This document shows, piece after piece, positions 42,005 through 50,544 of a stretch of 64,000 nt of DNA. The DNA is from an uncultured Erysipelotrichaceae bacterium (GTDB lineage: Bacteria; Bacillota_I; Bacilli_A; RF39; UBA660). Below the pieces are notes generated by a model. The model was not told where the DNA came from and did not search any database. It saw only the letters and a list, made by a program, of their open reading frames with translations. Made by a program: the position numbers and the translations under genes. Every line of letters begins with the position of its first letter. The first letter of the stretch is position 1. The stretch spans positions 62,001 through 126,000 of the forward strand of contig CACWLI010000001.1 of NCBI GenBank assembly GCA_902761685.1, given 5' to 3'.

Positions 42005-44899
42005 ATGAAATTAAAATTTAGGGCCGAGGCAAAAGACATAGTAATATTTTTAATATTTTGTGTAGTTTTATTATATTTTGTTGCAATTGCTGTTCTTAAT
42101 TTAAATAGTTTTGCAATGGATGGAGTATTTAGAGGATTAAATCCATTTCCTGCATTTGGTCCAGAATTTCTTCTTTACACAATTATATTTTATATCTTAA
42201 TATTAGTTGCCTTAATGTTAGCATGTTCATCTTACTTTTTTGAAAGAGAAGAAGGTTTTGGAATTACAACAGAAAAGAAATCTAAAGCAGATGGATATTC
42301 TAAGTTGATGAGTGAAAAAGAAATGAAAAAGGATTATGGTATCAAAAAGATTCACTTAACAGATGATACTTATGATGCCGGAGGTATTCCTATCATAAAT
42401 AATGGAGTTGACGCTTGGGTAGATGATAGCGGTCAACCACATGCACTAATTATGGGTGCTTCTGGTTCTGGTAAATCTCAAGCATTCATGTTTCCATTTA
42501 TTAGAATATTAGGTCGTCATGGTGAAAGTATGATTGTTACTGACCCTAAAGGTGAACTTTATGAAGCCTGCGGTAACATGTTAAAAGAAAAAGGATATAG
42601 AATAATTCTTATCAACTTCCGTGATCCTAAAGAAGGAGCAGCATGGAACCCATTTAGTTATCCATATAGAATTTATAAAGAAGGTAATGTAGATAAAGCT
42701 AATGAACTTTTACAGGACTTAGCTAGTAATATATTAATAGATCCAAACAATAAAGCTGAACCATTCTGGGAACAAACAGCATCTAACTTCTTTACTGGTC
42801 TATCATTAGGTTTATTTGATGATGCGACTGAAGAAGAAATTAATATCAATAGTATAAATATGATGGCTGAAGTTGGTGAAGATAGATTTGGTAGTTCAAA
42901 CTATATTAAAGAATATTTTAAAAGTAAAGGTGAATTATCACCTGCTTATATAGCTGCAGCATCTTGTATTAATGCACCTAATGAAACTCGTGGTGGAATT
43001 ATGTCTACATTTAGAACAAAGACAAGAATTTTCTCATCACAAGCAAGTTTATCAGAAATGCTATCTTATAGTGATTTTGATATTAGAGATATTGGTAAAG
43101 AAAAAACTGCTGTATTCTTAAAAGTACATGATGAAAAAACAACATATCATGCTCTTGCAACTATATTTGTAAAACAAGCATATGAAGCTTTAATTGCAGT
43201 TGCACAAACTTGTCCAAATTTAAAGCTACCTTATAGAACAAACTTTATTCTTGATGAGTTTGCGAACATGCCTGCACTTAAAGATGTTGGTACAATGATT
43301 ACAGCATCTCGTTCAAGAAATATTAGATTTAGTTTTGCTATTCAAAACTTTTCACAACTAAATCAAGTATATGGAAAAGAAGTAGCAGAAACTATTAAAG
43401 GTAACTGTGGTAACTTTGTATATATTATGAGTACAGAGTTAGCAGCATTAGAAGAAATTAGTAAATTACTTGGTGATAAAAAACCAGATAAACCTAAAAA
43501 GGATGAACCAGCTCCTCCAATTAGACCATTGTTTTCAGTCAGTGATTTACAAGCTCTAAAAGAAGGAGAAGTAATAATTAATAGATTTAGAAGTATGCCT
43601 TTTAAAACTAAATTAACTTATGACTGGAAAATTGATTGGGGTAAAAAATATGATTTAATGACATATACTGAAAGACCTCACCATGAAGTAAAAGTATTTG
43701 ATTTAAAAGGTTATGTTACAAAACTAAAAGGAAATCAAGCACCTACAGGAATGCCTATGGGTGGTGGAATGGGTATGATGCCTGGTATGATGGGTGGAAT
43801 GCCTATGACAGGTTCTCCATTTATTCCAGGTGGTCTTGCACCAACTCCTAATAGAATGCCTGCTAGTCTTGATGAATATGTTAAGAAATTAGATGAAAAG
43901 ATTGCTGAACTAGAAAAAGAAGAAGCAGAAGAAAAGGCAAGACTTGAAAAAGAGGCAAAAGAAAACGCAGAAGAACCAAAAGTAGTTAATAATACTAATA
44001 AAGTTGTTCAACCAACTAAAACTCAAGAAGAAATTGAAAGAGAAATTTCTGATATATTTGAGCACAAAGTTGATCAGCAAACAAATAAAACAGAAACAGA
44101 TATTAGAAATGATATAACAGATATATTTGAACATAAAGTATCAGAGCCTATAAGAAAAGAGATTCCAGATGCAATAGAATCAAATATTGATTCAAATGTG
44201 TATAGACCAGTAATATCTAATGAAATAGTAACTCCTAGTATAGAAGTTAAAAATACAATGGATATTGATGATGACGATGACGATGACGATGATTCAAATG
44301 TCTATATACCTGGTGTGACACCAAGTTTTATGACTAGTACTCCAAATATTGAAGTTAATAAACCTCATATTGAATTTGAAGATGAAAAACCATCATTTGA
44401 GGTTTCAGCATATAAGCCTACAACACCTAGAGTAGTAATTCCAGAAGAAAAGGTTGAAGTTAATGTTGAACCACCAGTATCAAGTATATTTGAAAATGAT
44501 AGTAATTCTAATACATATGATTCATCATCATTTAGAGTAGATGTACCAAAAGTAGATTTACATAAAGAAGAAATTAAAATGCCAAGCATTAGCATTGAAA
44601 AAGATGATGAACCAATTGTTAGTGCTAATAACTATGAGATAAATAAACCTGAATTAGTAGAACCAAAGGTTGAAGTAAGTATTCCAGAAACTAAAGATGT
44701 AGAAATAACTACACCACAAGTTAATGTAAATATTGAACCACCAAGAGTAGTGGCTAAACCAGGTGAGATTCAACAACCAACATATGAAGAATTAGAAAAA
44801 CCTAAAGTTAAGATTGATGTTGATAGCGTAGTTGTTGATAACAAACCAAGAAATAGTGAAGAATTTTTTGATGATTTCTTTGGAAGTGAAGGTGAATAA
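42005..44899 (+). CDS. virD4: VirD4/TraG-type coupling ATPase with long acidic tail
   Basis: A 964-residue type IV coupling protein that recruits substrates to the channel. Two N-terminal transmembrane helices (about 9-30 and 50-72) precede the ATPase domain: Walker A GASGSGKSQ (about 149), VTDPKGELYE, Walker B FILDEFANMPALKDVG, and SRSRNIRFSFAIQNFSQL. After about residue 570 comes an atypical tail of about 390 residues: a Met/Gly-rich stretch, a Glu/Lys coiled coil, a duplicated ISDIFEHKV/ITDIFEHKV unit, an Asp run and Pro/Glu-rich repeats. ATG 42005 follows GAGGTGAGA; GTG 41996 overlaps that site. Confidence 0.9.
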   Translation: MKLKFRAEAKDIVIFLIFCVVLLYFVAIAVLNLNSFAMDGVFRGLNPFPAFGPEFLLYTIIFYILILVALMLACSSYFFEREEGFGITTEKKSKADGYSKLMSEKEMKKDYGIKKIHLTDDTYDAGGIPIINNGVDAWVDDSGQPHALIMGASGSGKSQAFMFPFIRILGRHGESMIVTDPKGELYEACGNMLKEKGYRIILINFRDPKEGAAWNPFSYPYRIYKEGNVDKANELLQDLASNILIDPNNKAEPFWEQTASNFFTGLSLGLFDDATEEEININSINMMAEVGEDRFGSSNYIKEYFKSKGELSPAYIAAASCINAPNETRGGIMSTFRTKTRIFSSQASLSEMLSYSDFDIRDIGKEKTAVFLKVHDEKTTYHALATIFVKQAYEALIAVAQTCPNLKLPYRTNFILDEFANMPALKDVGTMITASRSRNIRFSFAIQNFSQLNQVYGKEVAETIKGNCGNFVYIMSTELAALEEISKLLGDKKPDKPKKDEPAPPIRPLFSVSDLQALKEGEVIINRFRSMPFKTKLTYDWKIDWGKKYDLMTYTERPHHEVKVFDLKGYVTKLKGNQAPTGMPMGGGMGMMPGMMGGMPMTGSPFIPGGLAPTPNRMPASLDEYVKKLDEKIAELEKEEAEEKARLEKEAKENAEEPKVVNNTNKVVQPTKTQEEIEREISDIFEHKVDQQTNKTETDIRNDITDIFEHKVSEPIRKEIPDAIESNIDSNVYRPVISNEIVTPSIEVKNTMDIDDDDDDDDDSNVYIPGVTPSFMTSTPNIEVNKPHIEFEDEKPSFEVSAYKPTTPRVVIPEEKVEVNVEPPVSSIFENDSNSNTYDSSSFRVDVPKVDLHKEEIKMPSISIEKDDEPIVSANNYEINKPELVEPKVEVSIPETKDVEITTPQVNVNIEPPRVVAKPGEIQQPTYEELEKPKVKIDVDSVVVDNKPRNSEEFFDDFFGSEGE

Positions 44900-44921
44900 A
44901 TTAATTATTCATCTTTTTTTT
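44891..44921 (+). terminator. Intrinsic terminator closing the secretion cluster
   Basis: GGTGAATAA (44891-44899) pairs with TTATTCATC (44905-44913) with one G-U pair, followed by eight T residues. Confidence 0.82.
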
Positions 44922-44945
44922 GCATAAAATACATTGGGTGAAAAA

Positions 44946-45161
44946 ATGAAAATAATAGATGTAAGTGATAAATATACATATAGTTTAGGTCATCTAAACA
45001 ATAGTATCAATATTCCATATGATGAACTTATAAATAATTATAGAAAGTATTTGAATAAAACAGAAAGTTATTATTTATATTGTAAAAGTGGAAAATTAAG
45101 TAAAAGAGCAACGCTTGTTTTATCTTCTTTAGGTTATAAAGTTTTCCTATTGAAATTGTAA
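44946..45161 (+). CDS. Small rhodanese-like domain protein
   Basis: A 71-residue minimal rhodanese fold. IIDVSDKYTYSLGHLNNSINIPYDEL gives the N-terminal part, and the active-site loop is YCKSGKLSKRATLVLSSLGY with the catalytic Cys. It lacks about 20 residues compared with usual single-domain rhodaneses (about 100). It likely carries persulfide sulfur. ATG 44946 follows GGGTGA. It has no operon partner that reveals the sulfur pathway. Confidence 0.75.
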   Translation: MKIIDVSDKYTYSLGHLNNSINIPYDELINNYRKYLNKTESYYLYCKSGKLSKRATLVLSSLGYKVFLLKL

Positions 45162-45178
45162 ATCTAATATTATATAAT
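45150..45178 (+). promoter_or_regulatory. Promoter giving a leaderless transcript
   Basis: TTGAAA (45150-45155), 17-base spacer, TATAAT (45173-45178). The next gene's ATG is at 45186, so transcription should start at or one base before it. Confidence 0.75.
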
Positions 45179-45185
45179 TAATTTC

Positions 45186-45767
45186 ATGGATACAATAATA
45201 AGTTTATTACAAAATATTTTAGAATTCATAGAAAATTCTGGTTTGATTGGTTCACTATTATCTTGTGGACTTATTTTTGTTGAATCAATTATTCCAGTTC
45301 TACCATTAATGGTATTTATTACTATTAATTTTTTAGTACTAGGTAAAGTATTAGGATTTGTATTGTCATGGATATTTACAGTACTTGGATGTGTAATGTC
45401 ATATATGATTTTTAAAAATGGATTTGGAGATAGGTTTGAAAATTTAACTAAAGATAAACAATTAATTAATAAATATAAAAAAATGTTTAAAAATATATCA
45501 CTTGGCAAGCTAATAATTATTATTGCTATTCCATTTACTCCTGCATTTGTAGTTAATATAGTAGCAGGATTAGTAAAAATGGATTTTAAAAAATATTTAA
45601 TAGCATTACTTATTGGTAAATTATCATTAATATATTTTTGGGGATTTGTTGGTACATCTTTAGTAGAAAGTATTCAAAATCCAATTCAATTATTAAAAAT
45701 GTTTGTAATTGTTCTTGTAACATATTTAATATATTTAATACTTAACAAAGTTTTAAAATTAGATTAA
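45186..45767 (+). CDS. VTT-domain (TVP38/DedA-like) membrane protein
   Basis: A 193-residue polytopic membrane protein with the VTT/SNARE-associated-like signature: FVESIIPVLPLMVFITINFL, then AIPFTPAFVVNIVAGLVKMDFKKYLIALLIGKL. DedA-superfamily members have been linked to membrane homeostasis and lipid-carrier flipping. No ribosome site is visible, and the ATG is eight bases after a -10 box, so the mRNA is predicted leaderless. It lies 28 bases ahead of rmuC, which has its own -10-like TAAAAT. Confidence 0.82.
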   Translation: MDTIISLLQNILEFIENSGLIGSLLSCGLIFVESIIPVLPLMVFITINFLVLGKVLGFVLSWIFTVLGCVMSYMIFKNGFGDRFENLTKDKQLINKYKKMFKNISLGKLIIIIAIPFTPAFVVNIVAGLVKMDFKKYLIALLIGKLSLIYFWGFVGTSLVESIQNPIQLLKMFVIVLVTYLIYLILNKVLKLD

Positions 45768-45795
45768 ATATGTTAAAATTAATATGGTGATAAAT

Positions 45796-46872
45796 ATGGA
45801 ATATGTTATTTTGGGATTATTAATATTAATAGTTATATTATTAATTGTATTATTACTTAGAAAAAATGATTATAGTGAGATAAATGAAAAGTTATCAAGA
45901 ACTGAAATTAATGTTGTAAAAGAAATCGGAGATTTTAAACATGATTTTTCTAGTGATTTAAATAAAGATTTTAATACATTAAATGATAGAATTGAAAGAA
46001 AACTAAATATGATTAATCAAAAAGTTAATGAAAAATTAGAAGATGGTTTTGATAAAACTAATAAAACATTTAATGAAGTTATGAATAGACTTACTAGAAT
46101 AGATGAAGCTCAAAAGAAAATAGATGGGCTTGGTAATGAAATTGTTTCACTTGAAAGTATATTAACTGATAAAAAGAGTAGAGGTATCTTTGGAGAGGTT
46201 AATCTTTATCATATATTATCTTCAATATTTGGAGAAAAGAATGATAAAATATATCAAACTCAATATACTTTATCAAATGAGACAATAGCAGATGCAATTG
46301 TATTTGGTCCAGAGCCATTAGGAACTATTTGTATTGATTCTAAATTTCCACTTGAAAACTATAGAAGATTAGTAGAAAAGGGAATAACTGATAGTGAAAG
46401 AGATCTTAGAAGTAAAGCTTTTGATGCTGATGTTAAAAAGCATATAGATGCTATTGCTAGTAAATATATAATTCCTGGTGAAACAAATGAACAAGCTATA
46501 ATGTTTTTACCAGCAGAAGCAATATTTGCTGAAATAAATGCATATCATACAAATCTTATAAAATATGCAGCAAGTAAAAAAGTTTGGATTACATCTCCAA
46601 CTACTTTGATGAGCTTGCTTACAATAATTCAATCTGTATTAATGGGACTAGAAAGAGATAAATATACTTCTGTTATTCATGAAGAGTTAAATAAATTAGG
46701 CGTTGAATTTGGAAGATATAGAGATAGATGGGATAAACTATCTAGAACTATTCAAACAGTAAATAGTGATGTTGAAAATATTCACAAAACAACAGAAAAG
46801 ATTACAAAAAGATTTGATTCAATTAACAATGTTAAAATTGAAGATAATAAAATTGAATTAATTGATGAATAA
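45796..46872 (+). CDS. rmuC: RmuC-family DNA recombination protein
   Basis: A protein of about 358 residues: an N-terminal membrane anchor (about 2-22), a coiled coil (residues 30-110), and the RmuC nuclease-like domain with RGIFGEVNLYHILSSIFG, ADAIVFGP and ICIDSKFPLENYRRL, followed by IMFLPAEAIFAEI. RmuC limits recombination between inverted repeats in E. coli. ATG 45796 follows GGTGATAAAT; the ATG at 45784 overlaps that site. Confidence 0.92.
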   Translation: MEYVILGLLILIVILLIVLLLRKNDYSEINEKLSRTEINVVKEIGDFKHDFSSDLNKDFNTLNDRIERKLNMINQKVNEKLEDGFDKTNKTFNEVMNRLTRIDEAQKKIDGLGNEIVSLESILTDKKSRGIFGEVNLYHILSSIFGEKNDKIYQTQYTLSNETIADAIVFGPEPLGTICIDSKFPLENYRRLVEKGITDSERDLRSKAFDADVKKHIDAIASKYIIPGETNEQAIMFLPAEAIFAEINAYHTNLIKYAASKKVWITSPTTLMSLLTIIQSVLMGLERDKYTSVIHEELNKLGVEFGRYRDRWDKLSRTIQTVNSDVENIHKTTEKITKRFDSINNVKIEDNKIELIDE

Positions 46873-46897
46873 AAAAAGTCATTATAAATGACTTTTT
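46873..46897. terminator. Bidirectional terminator
   Basis: AAAAAGTCATT (46873-46883) pairs with AATGACTTTTT (46887-46897), with A and T runs on both sides, between convergent genes. Confidence 0.82.
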
Positions 46898-47510
46898 ATT
46901 TTGTTAAAGTTTTAGCTCCCATCAAGTATTCTTCATATTCTTCTGTACATTCGCCAATTGATCTTATATCTTTATCAAAACCATTTTGTCTATAAATAGT
47001 TTTAATAATATTATGAGTTCCAACTAAGTGTCCCATTTCTGATTCGAGTGTTATTATAACAGGATATTCTAAATTTATGTGATTTAAAGATTCATTAACT
47101 AGTTGTTTAAATAATCCTTTATTTCTAAAATAATTATTTACTTCTACTGACATAATATAGGTAAGTGGAATTTTTTGCTCTTTAAAAAAATAATACTCGC
47201 TAGAATATTTAAAAATAGATACTATTGTTTTTTTGTTAATATTATTTTTAACTACTCCAATTAAAAATCTTTTATTTTTTTCATATGGATTTTTCAAATC
47301 AAAAAAGTCATAGTCTAAATACACTAAACCTATTGGTCTAGCAGCAAATTTTTCACTTGATACATATGTCCATGAACTTTGATCTAAATAATTTTCATAT
47401 AAAAATTGTCTTAGTTCTTCAGGTGATAAATCTAAATATTCTATATTACTTAAATCAACATTATCAATATATTGTTTTTTCCATTTTTTAAATAATCTTT
47501 CATCTACCAT
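46896..47510 (-). CDS. Probable GNAT-family acetyltransferase
   Basis: A 204-residue protein with a GNAT-like core: strand region IPLTYIMSVEVNNYFRNKGL, in which RNKGLFKQLV corresponds to the acetyl-CoA-binding RxxGxGxxL motif, degenerate at one Gly. The start is ATG 47510 with GGGGT-like sequence upstream on the minus strand. Substrate unknown. Monocistronic on the opposite strand to its neighbours. The assignment rests on one motif and the predicted fold order. Confidence 0.5.
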   Translation of the reverse strand: MVDERLFKKWKKQYIDNVDLSNIEYLDLSPEELRQFLYENYLDQSSWTYVSSEKFAARPIGLVYLDYDFFDLKNPYEKNKRFLIGVVKNNINKKTIVSIFKYSSEYYFFKEQKIPLTYIMSVEVNNYFRNKGLFKQLVNESLNHINLEYPVIITLESEMGHLVGTHNIIKTIYRQNGFDKDIRSIGECTEEYEEYLMGAKTLTK

Positions 47511-47566
47511 ATATATTAACCCCTTAAGTGCGATATATTATATCATAAAATAGACTATTAATCAAA

Positions 47567-47572
47567 TATAAT
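47567..47572 (+). promoter_or_regulatory. -10 box of a leaderless transcript
   Basis: TATAAT (47567-47572) with the ATG of the next gene at 47578, six bases after the box, and no ribosome site between. Confidence 0.55.
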
Positions 47573-47577
47573 TAAAT

Positions 47578-47772
47578 ATGATAAAGAAAATTGTATTGTG
47601 TATTATAGGTATTCTATTATGCAGTTATTCTATTATGTTTGATGTTGTATATTTAAATTTACTTAGAATGGGTTACTCATTTATAGATTATATTAAATAT
47701 ATATTTACATCATTCGAATGTTTATTAATTATACCTGGTTTAGTTTTTATATTTATTTCTTTAAAAAAATGA
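47578..47772 (+). CDS. Small two-helix membrane protein
   Basis: A 64-residue protein made of two hydrophobic helices (KIVLCIIGILLCSYSIMF and FECLLIIPGLVFIFISL) with a short polar loop. No family recognised. The mRNA is predicted leaderless. It ends 44 bases before a lipoprotein gene and may be cotranscribed with it. Confidence 0.55.
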   Translation: MIKKIVLCIIGILLCSYSIMFDVVYLNLLRMGYSFIDYIKYIFTSFECLLIIPGLVFIFISLKK

Positions 47773-47815
47773 ATAAAGAAATAAATCTTGTAAATACTAT
47801 TACTAGGAGGAAAAT

Positions 47816-48355
47816 ATGAAAAAAGTAATTGTATCTATAATATCAATTTTATTATTATTTGGATGTAATTTATCAAATACACCAAGTGGGGTAGTAGAAA
47901 AATACTTAGATAGTTATATTAATTTAACTGATGATGTTATGATGGATTTAGAAACAACTATAGCTGGAGAAAACTTATCCGATACTAATAAAGAAGCATA
48001 TAAAAAAGTGTTAACTAGAGAATATGAAAATTTAAAATATGAAATTAAAGATGAAAGTATTGATGGAGATAAAGCAACTGTAGTAGCTAAAATAACTGTT
48101 TATGATTTATATAAGTCAGATATTGAATCTAATAATTATATGAGTGAACACATGGATGAATTTTTAGTAAATAATGAATTTGATAATGAAACATATATAA
48201 GTTATAGAATAGGTGAGATGTTGAAAATGAGTGATACTATAGATTATGAATTGACATTTAAATTAAATAAAGTTAATGATGAATGGGTACTAGAAAATCC
48301 AAGTGCTGAAACTATAGAAAAACTAAATGGATTATATGATTATAGAAATAACTAA
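47816..48355 (+). CDS. Lipoprotein, DUF4878-like
   Basis: A 179-residue lipoprotein: the signal IVSIISILLLFGC ends in a lipobox Cys at residue 17, followed by the NTF2-like pattern PSGVVEKYLDSYINLTDD and a later strand block EYENLKYEIKDESIDGDKATVVAKITVYDL, as seen in DUF4878 lipoproteins. Anchored on the outer face of the membrane. Function unknown. AGGAGG precedes the ATG, and a terminator follows that separates it from the NAD operon. Confidence 0.72.
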   Translation: MKKVIVSIISILLLFGCNLSNTPSGVVEKYLDSYINLTDDVMMDLETTIAGENLSDTNKEAYKKVLTREYENLKYEIKDESIDGDKATVVAKITVYDLYKSDIESNNYMSEHMDEFLVNNEFDNETYISYRIGEMLKMSDTIDYELTFKLNKVNDEWVLENPSAETIEKLNGLYDYRNN

Positions 48356-48372
48356 AATTAGTTATTTTTTTT
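48347..48372 (+). terminator. Intrinsic terminator before the NAD operon
   Basis: AATAACTAA (48347-48355) pairs with TTAGTTATT (48358-48366), followed by T residues. Confidence 0.85.
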
Positions 48373-48383
48373 ATAAAAAAGAG

Positions 48384-48412
48384 TTGACAAATATACTTGT
48401 TTTTAATATAAT
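48384..48412 (+). promoter_or_regulatory. Consensus promoter of the NAD salvage operon
   Basis: Perfect TTGACA (48384-48389), 17-base spacer, perfect TATAAT (48407-48412). Transcription would start near 48419, giving a leader of about 74 bases before pncA. Such a strong promoter normally requires repression, and repeated boxes overlap and follow it. Confidence 0.92.
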
Positions 48413-48478
48413 GATATTAACAAAGAGGTAGAAATACCTTTTAAAAATAATTAGTGTTATTAACAAAATGTTAAAAAG
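48412..48478 (+). promoter_or_regulatory. Repeated operator-like boxes in the NAD operon leader
   Basis: TATTAACAAA occurs at 48415-48424 and again at 48458-48467, 43 bases apart (about four helical turns). Each lies in a palindrome-like element, TGATATTAACA (48412-48422) and TGTTATTAACA (48455-48465, perfect arms). The first touches the -10 box. The second continues as TAACAAAATGTTAAAAAG (48461-48478), found with one change at 5601-5618. Between them a hairpin AAGAGGTA-GAAA-TACCTTTT (48423-48442) has a GNRA loop. Candidate binding sites for the NrtR regulators of this window. Confidence 0.5.
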
Positions 48479-48492
48479 AGAAAGGAAACATT

Positions 48493-49062
48493 ATGAAAAG
48501 AAAAGAAGAGTTAGAAAAACTATTAGTTGTAGTAGACATGGTTAATGGATTTATTAAATATGGAAATATGGCAGATAAAGATATAAATCATATTACTGAT
48601 GGAATCGGAAAACTTGTAAATCAATTTATTCATGAAAATGAGGGAGTTGCATTTATAAAAGATACACATGAAAAAGATAGTAGTGAGTTTAAAAAATTTC
48701 CACCACATTGCATAAAGGGAAGTGGAGAGGAAGAGTTAGTTCAAGAGTTAAAACAATATGAAAATTATGGCCTTATATATGAAAAAAATTCAACTAGCAC
48801 AATATTTGCAAATGATTTTTTAAGAGATATTGATTCTATGAAAAAATTAAGAGAAGTAATTATTACTGGATGTTGTACTGATATATGTGTACTTAATTTA
48901 GCAATACCATTAACAAATTATTTTGATCAAAACAATAGATTAGTTGATGTAACTGTTTTAAAGAATTTAGTTGAAACATATAATAGTGAAAGTCATAATA
49001 GAGATGAATACAATGAAATGAGCTTTAAATTAATGAAACAGGCTGGTATTAGAGTAAAATAA
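48493..49062 (+). CDS. pncA: Nicotinamidase (isochorismatase-like cysteine hydrolase)
   Basis: A 189-residue cysteine hydrolase, predicted to convert nicotinamide to nicotinate and ammonia. Catalytic Asp15 (VVVDMVNGF), metal-binding Asp57 and His59 (KDTHE) with His72 (FPPHC), Lys98 (YEKNSTSTIF) and Cys132 (TGCCTDICVL) are all visible. FPPHCIKGSGEEELVQEL is typical of nicotinamidases rather than isochorismatases. First gene of the NAD operon, behind AGAAAGG. The next gene is pncB, which uses its product. Confidence 0.9.
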   Translation: MKRKEELEKLLVVVDMVNGFIKYGNMADKDINHITDGIGKLVNQFIHENEGVAFIKDTHEKDSSEFKKFPPHCIKGSGEEELVQELKQYENYGLIYEKNSTSTIFANDFLRDIDSMKKLREVIITGCCTDICVLNLAIPLTNYFDQNNRLVDVTVLKNLVETYNSESHNRDEYNEMSFKLMKQAGIRVK

Positions 49063-49089
49063 ATGAGATAATTATTAAAGAGGTGTAAT

Positions 49090-50544
49090 ATGAAAAGATT
49101 AGCAAAGAATTATAGTTTATTAACTGATGCATATGAGTTATTTATGTCAGATTCATATGTAAAAAGTAAAAAAGATGTTATAGGAGTTTTTGATGCTTTT
49201 TATAGAGTTGTTCCTAATGGCGGTGGTTACACTATTATGGCAGGTCTTGATAAAATTATTGAATATATTAAAGAACTTAGATTTACAAATGAAGATATTG
49301 ATTATTTTAAATCAAGTGGATATAACTTTAGTGAAGAGTTTTACGAGTATTTAAAAAACTTTAAATTTAGTGGGGATATCTATGCAATTCCAGATGGAAC
49401 ACCAGTATTTCCAAATGAACCATTAATAACAGTTAAAGCTCCGTTAATTGAAGCACAAATTATAGAAACAGCAGTTTTATCAATGCTAAATGGTTCAATG
49501 GAACACGCAACTGGAGCAAGAAGAGTTGTTGAGTCAACTCCCAAAAATGTTCCAATAATGGAATTTGGTGCTAGACGTGCAGATGGTCTTGAAGCAGCAA
49601 TTGACTCATCAATTTATGGTATTATGGCTGGATGTGCAGGAACAAGTAATGTTGAAGCAGCTAAAATGTTAGGTATTAAAGCTCTTGGAACAATGGCACA
49701 TAGTTTTATTGAATCATTTGATAATGAATTAGATGCATTTAAAGAATTTGCAAAAACTCATCCAGAAAATGCTACTTTATTAGTTGATACTTATGATACA
49801 TTAAGAATAGGAGTTCCAAATGCAATTAAGACTTATGATTGGATGCGTGAAAATGGAATTAGTACTGATCATATAGGTATTAGAATTGATTCAGGAGATT
49901 TAGCATACTTATCAAAACAAGCAAGAATTATGTTGGATGAAGCAGGTTATAAGAACGCTAAAATTTGTTTAAGTAATGGTCTTACAGCAGAAACAATTGA
50001 ATCATTAATTAATCAAGGAGCATCTTTTGATTCATTAGGAGTAGGTGATAATATTTCAAAACCTGCTGGAAGAATGGGATGTGTATATAAAGAAGTAGCA
50101 ATTATAGAAAATGGTAAAGTTACTCCTAAAATTAAATTGAGTAATGATATTATTAAAATAGTTAATCCAGATTTTAAAGATTTATATAGAGCTTATAGTA
50201 AAGAAAATGGATATGCAATTGCTGATATTATGTGTTCACATGGAGAAGATATTAATAAAGATAAATTAAGTATTACAAGTGTTAGTGATTTTGTAAAAGG
50301 AACTGTAATTGAAAACTTTGAATTAGTAAAATTACAACAACCAATATTTGTTGATGGAAAACTTGTATATAATGATCCTAATATTTTCGAAAAAAAGGAA
50401 TACTGTGAAAAACAAATGCAAACAATATATCCAGAAGTTAAGAGACTTTTAAATCCACATTTATATTTTGTAGATGGAACAGATAAATATATTGAATTAA
50501 AAAGTAATATGATTAAAAATGCTAGAAATAAGGGGGATAAATAA
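49090..50544 (+). CDS. pncB: Nicotinate phosphoribosyltransferase
   Basis: A 484-residue enzyme converting nicotinate and PRPP to nicotinate mononucleotide. Family features: NYSLLTDAYELFMSDSYV at the start, FDAFYRVVPNGGGYTIMAGL, MEFGARRADGLEAAIDSSIY, GTMAHSFIESF and IRIDSGDLAYLSKQAR. Length fits the Gram-positive type (about 480-490). AAAGAGGTG precedes the ATG. The downstream Nudix gene begins at the base after its stop codon. Confidence 0.95.
   Translation: MKRLAKNYSLLTDAYELFMSDSYVKSKKDVIGVFDAFYRVVPNGGGYTIMAGLDKIIEYIKELRFTNEDIDYFKSSGYNFSEEFYEYLKNFKFSGDIYAIPDGTPVFPNEPLITVKAPLIEAQIIETAVLSMLNGSMEHATGARRVVESTPKNVPIMEFGARRADGLEAAIDSSIYGIMAGCAGTSNVEAAKMLGIKALGTMAHSFIESFDNELDAFKEFAKTHPENATLLVDTYDTLRIGVPNAIKTYDWMRENGISTDHIGIRIDSGDLAYLSKQARIMLDEAGYKNAKICLSNGLTAETIESLINQGASFDSLGVGDNISKPAGRMGCVYKEVAIIENGKVTPKIKLSNDIIKIVNPDFKDLYRAYSKENGYAIADIMCSHGEDINKDKLSITSVSDFVKGTVIENFELVKLQQPIFVDGKLVYNDPNIFEKKEYCEKQMQTIYPEVKRLLNPHLYFVDGTDKYIELKSNMIKNARNKGDK

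Noticed and set aside
33229..44921. Integrative conjugative element boundaries around the secretion cluster
   Set aside because: No integrase, relaxase, direct-repeat ends or tRNA target seen on either side; I could not delimit an element.
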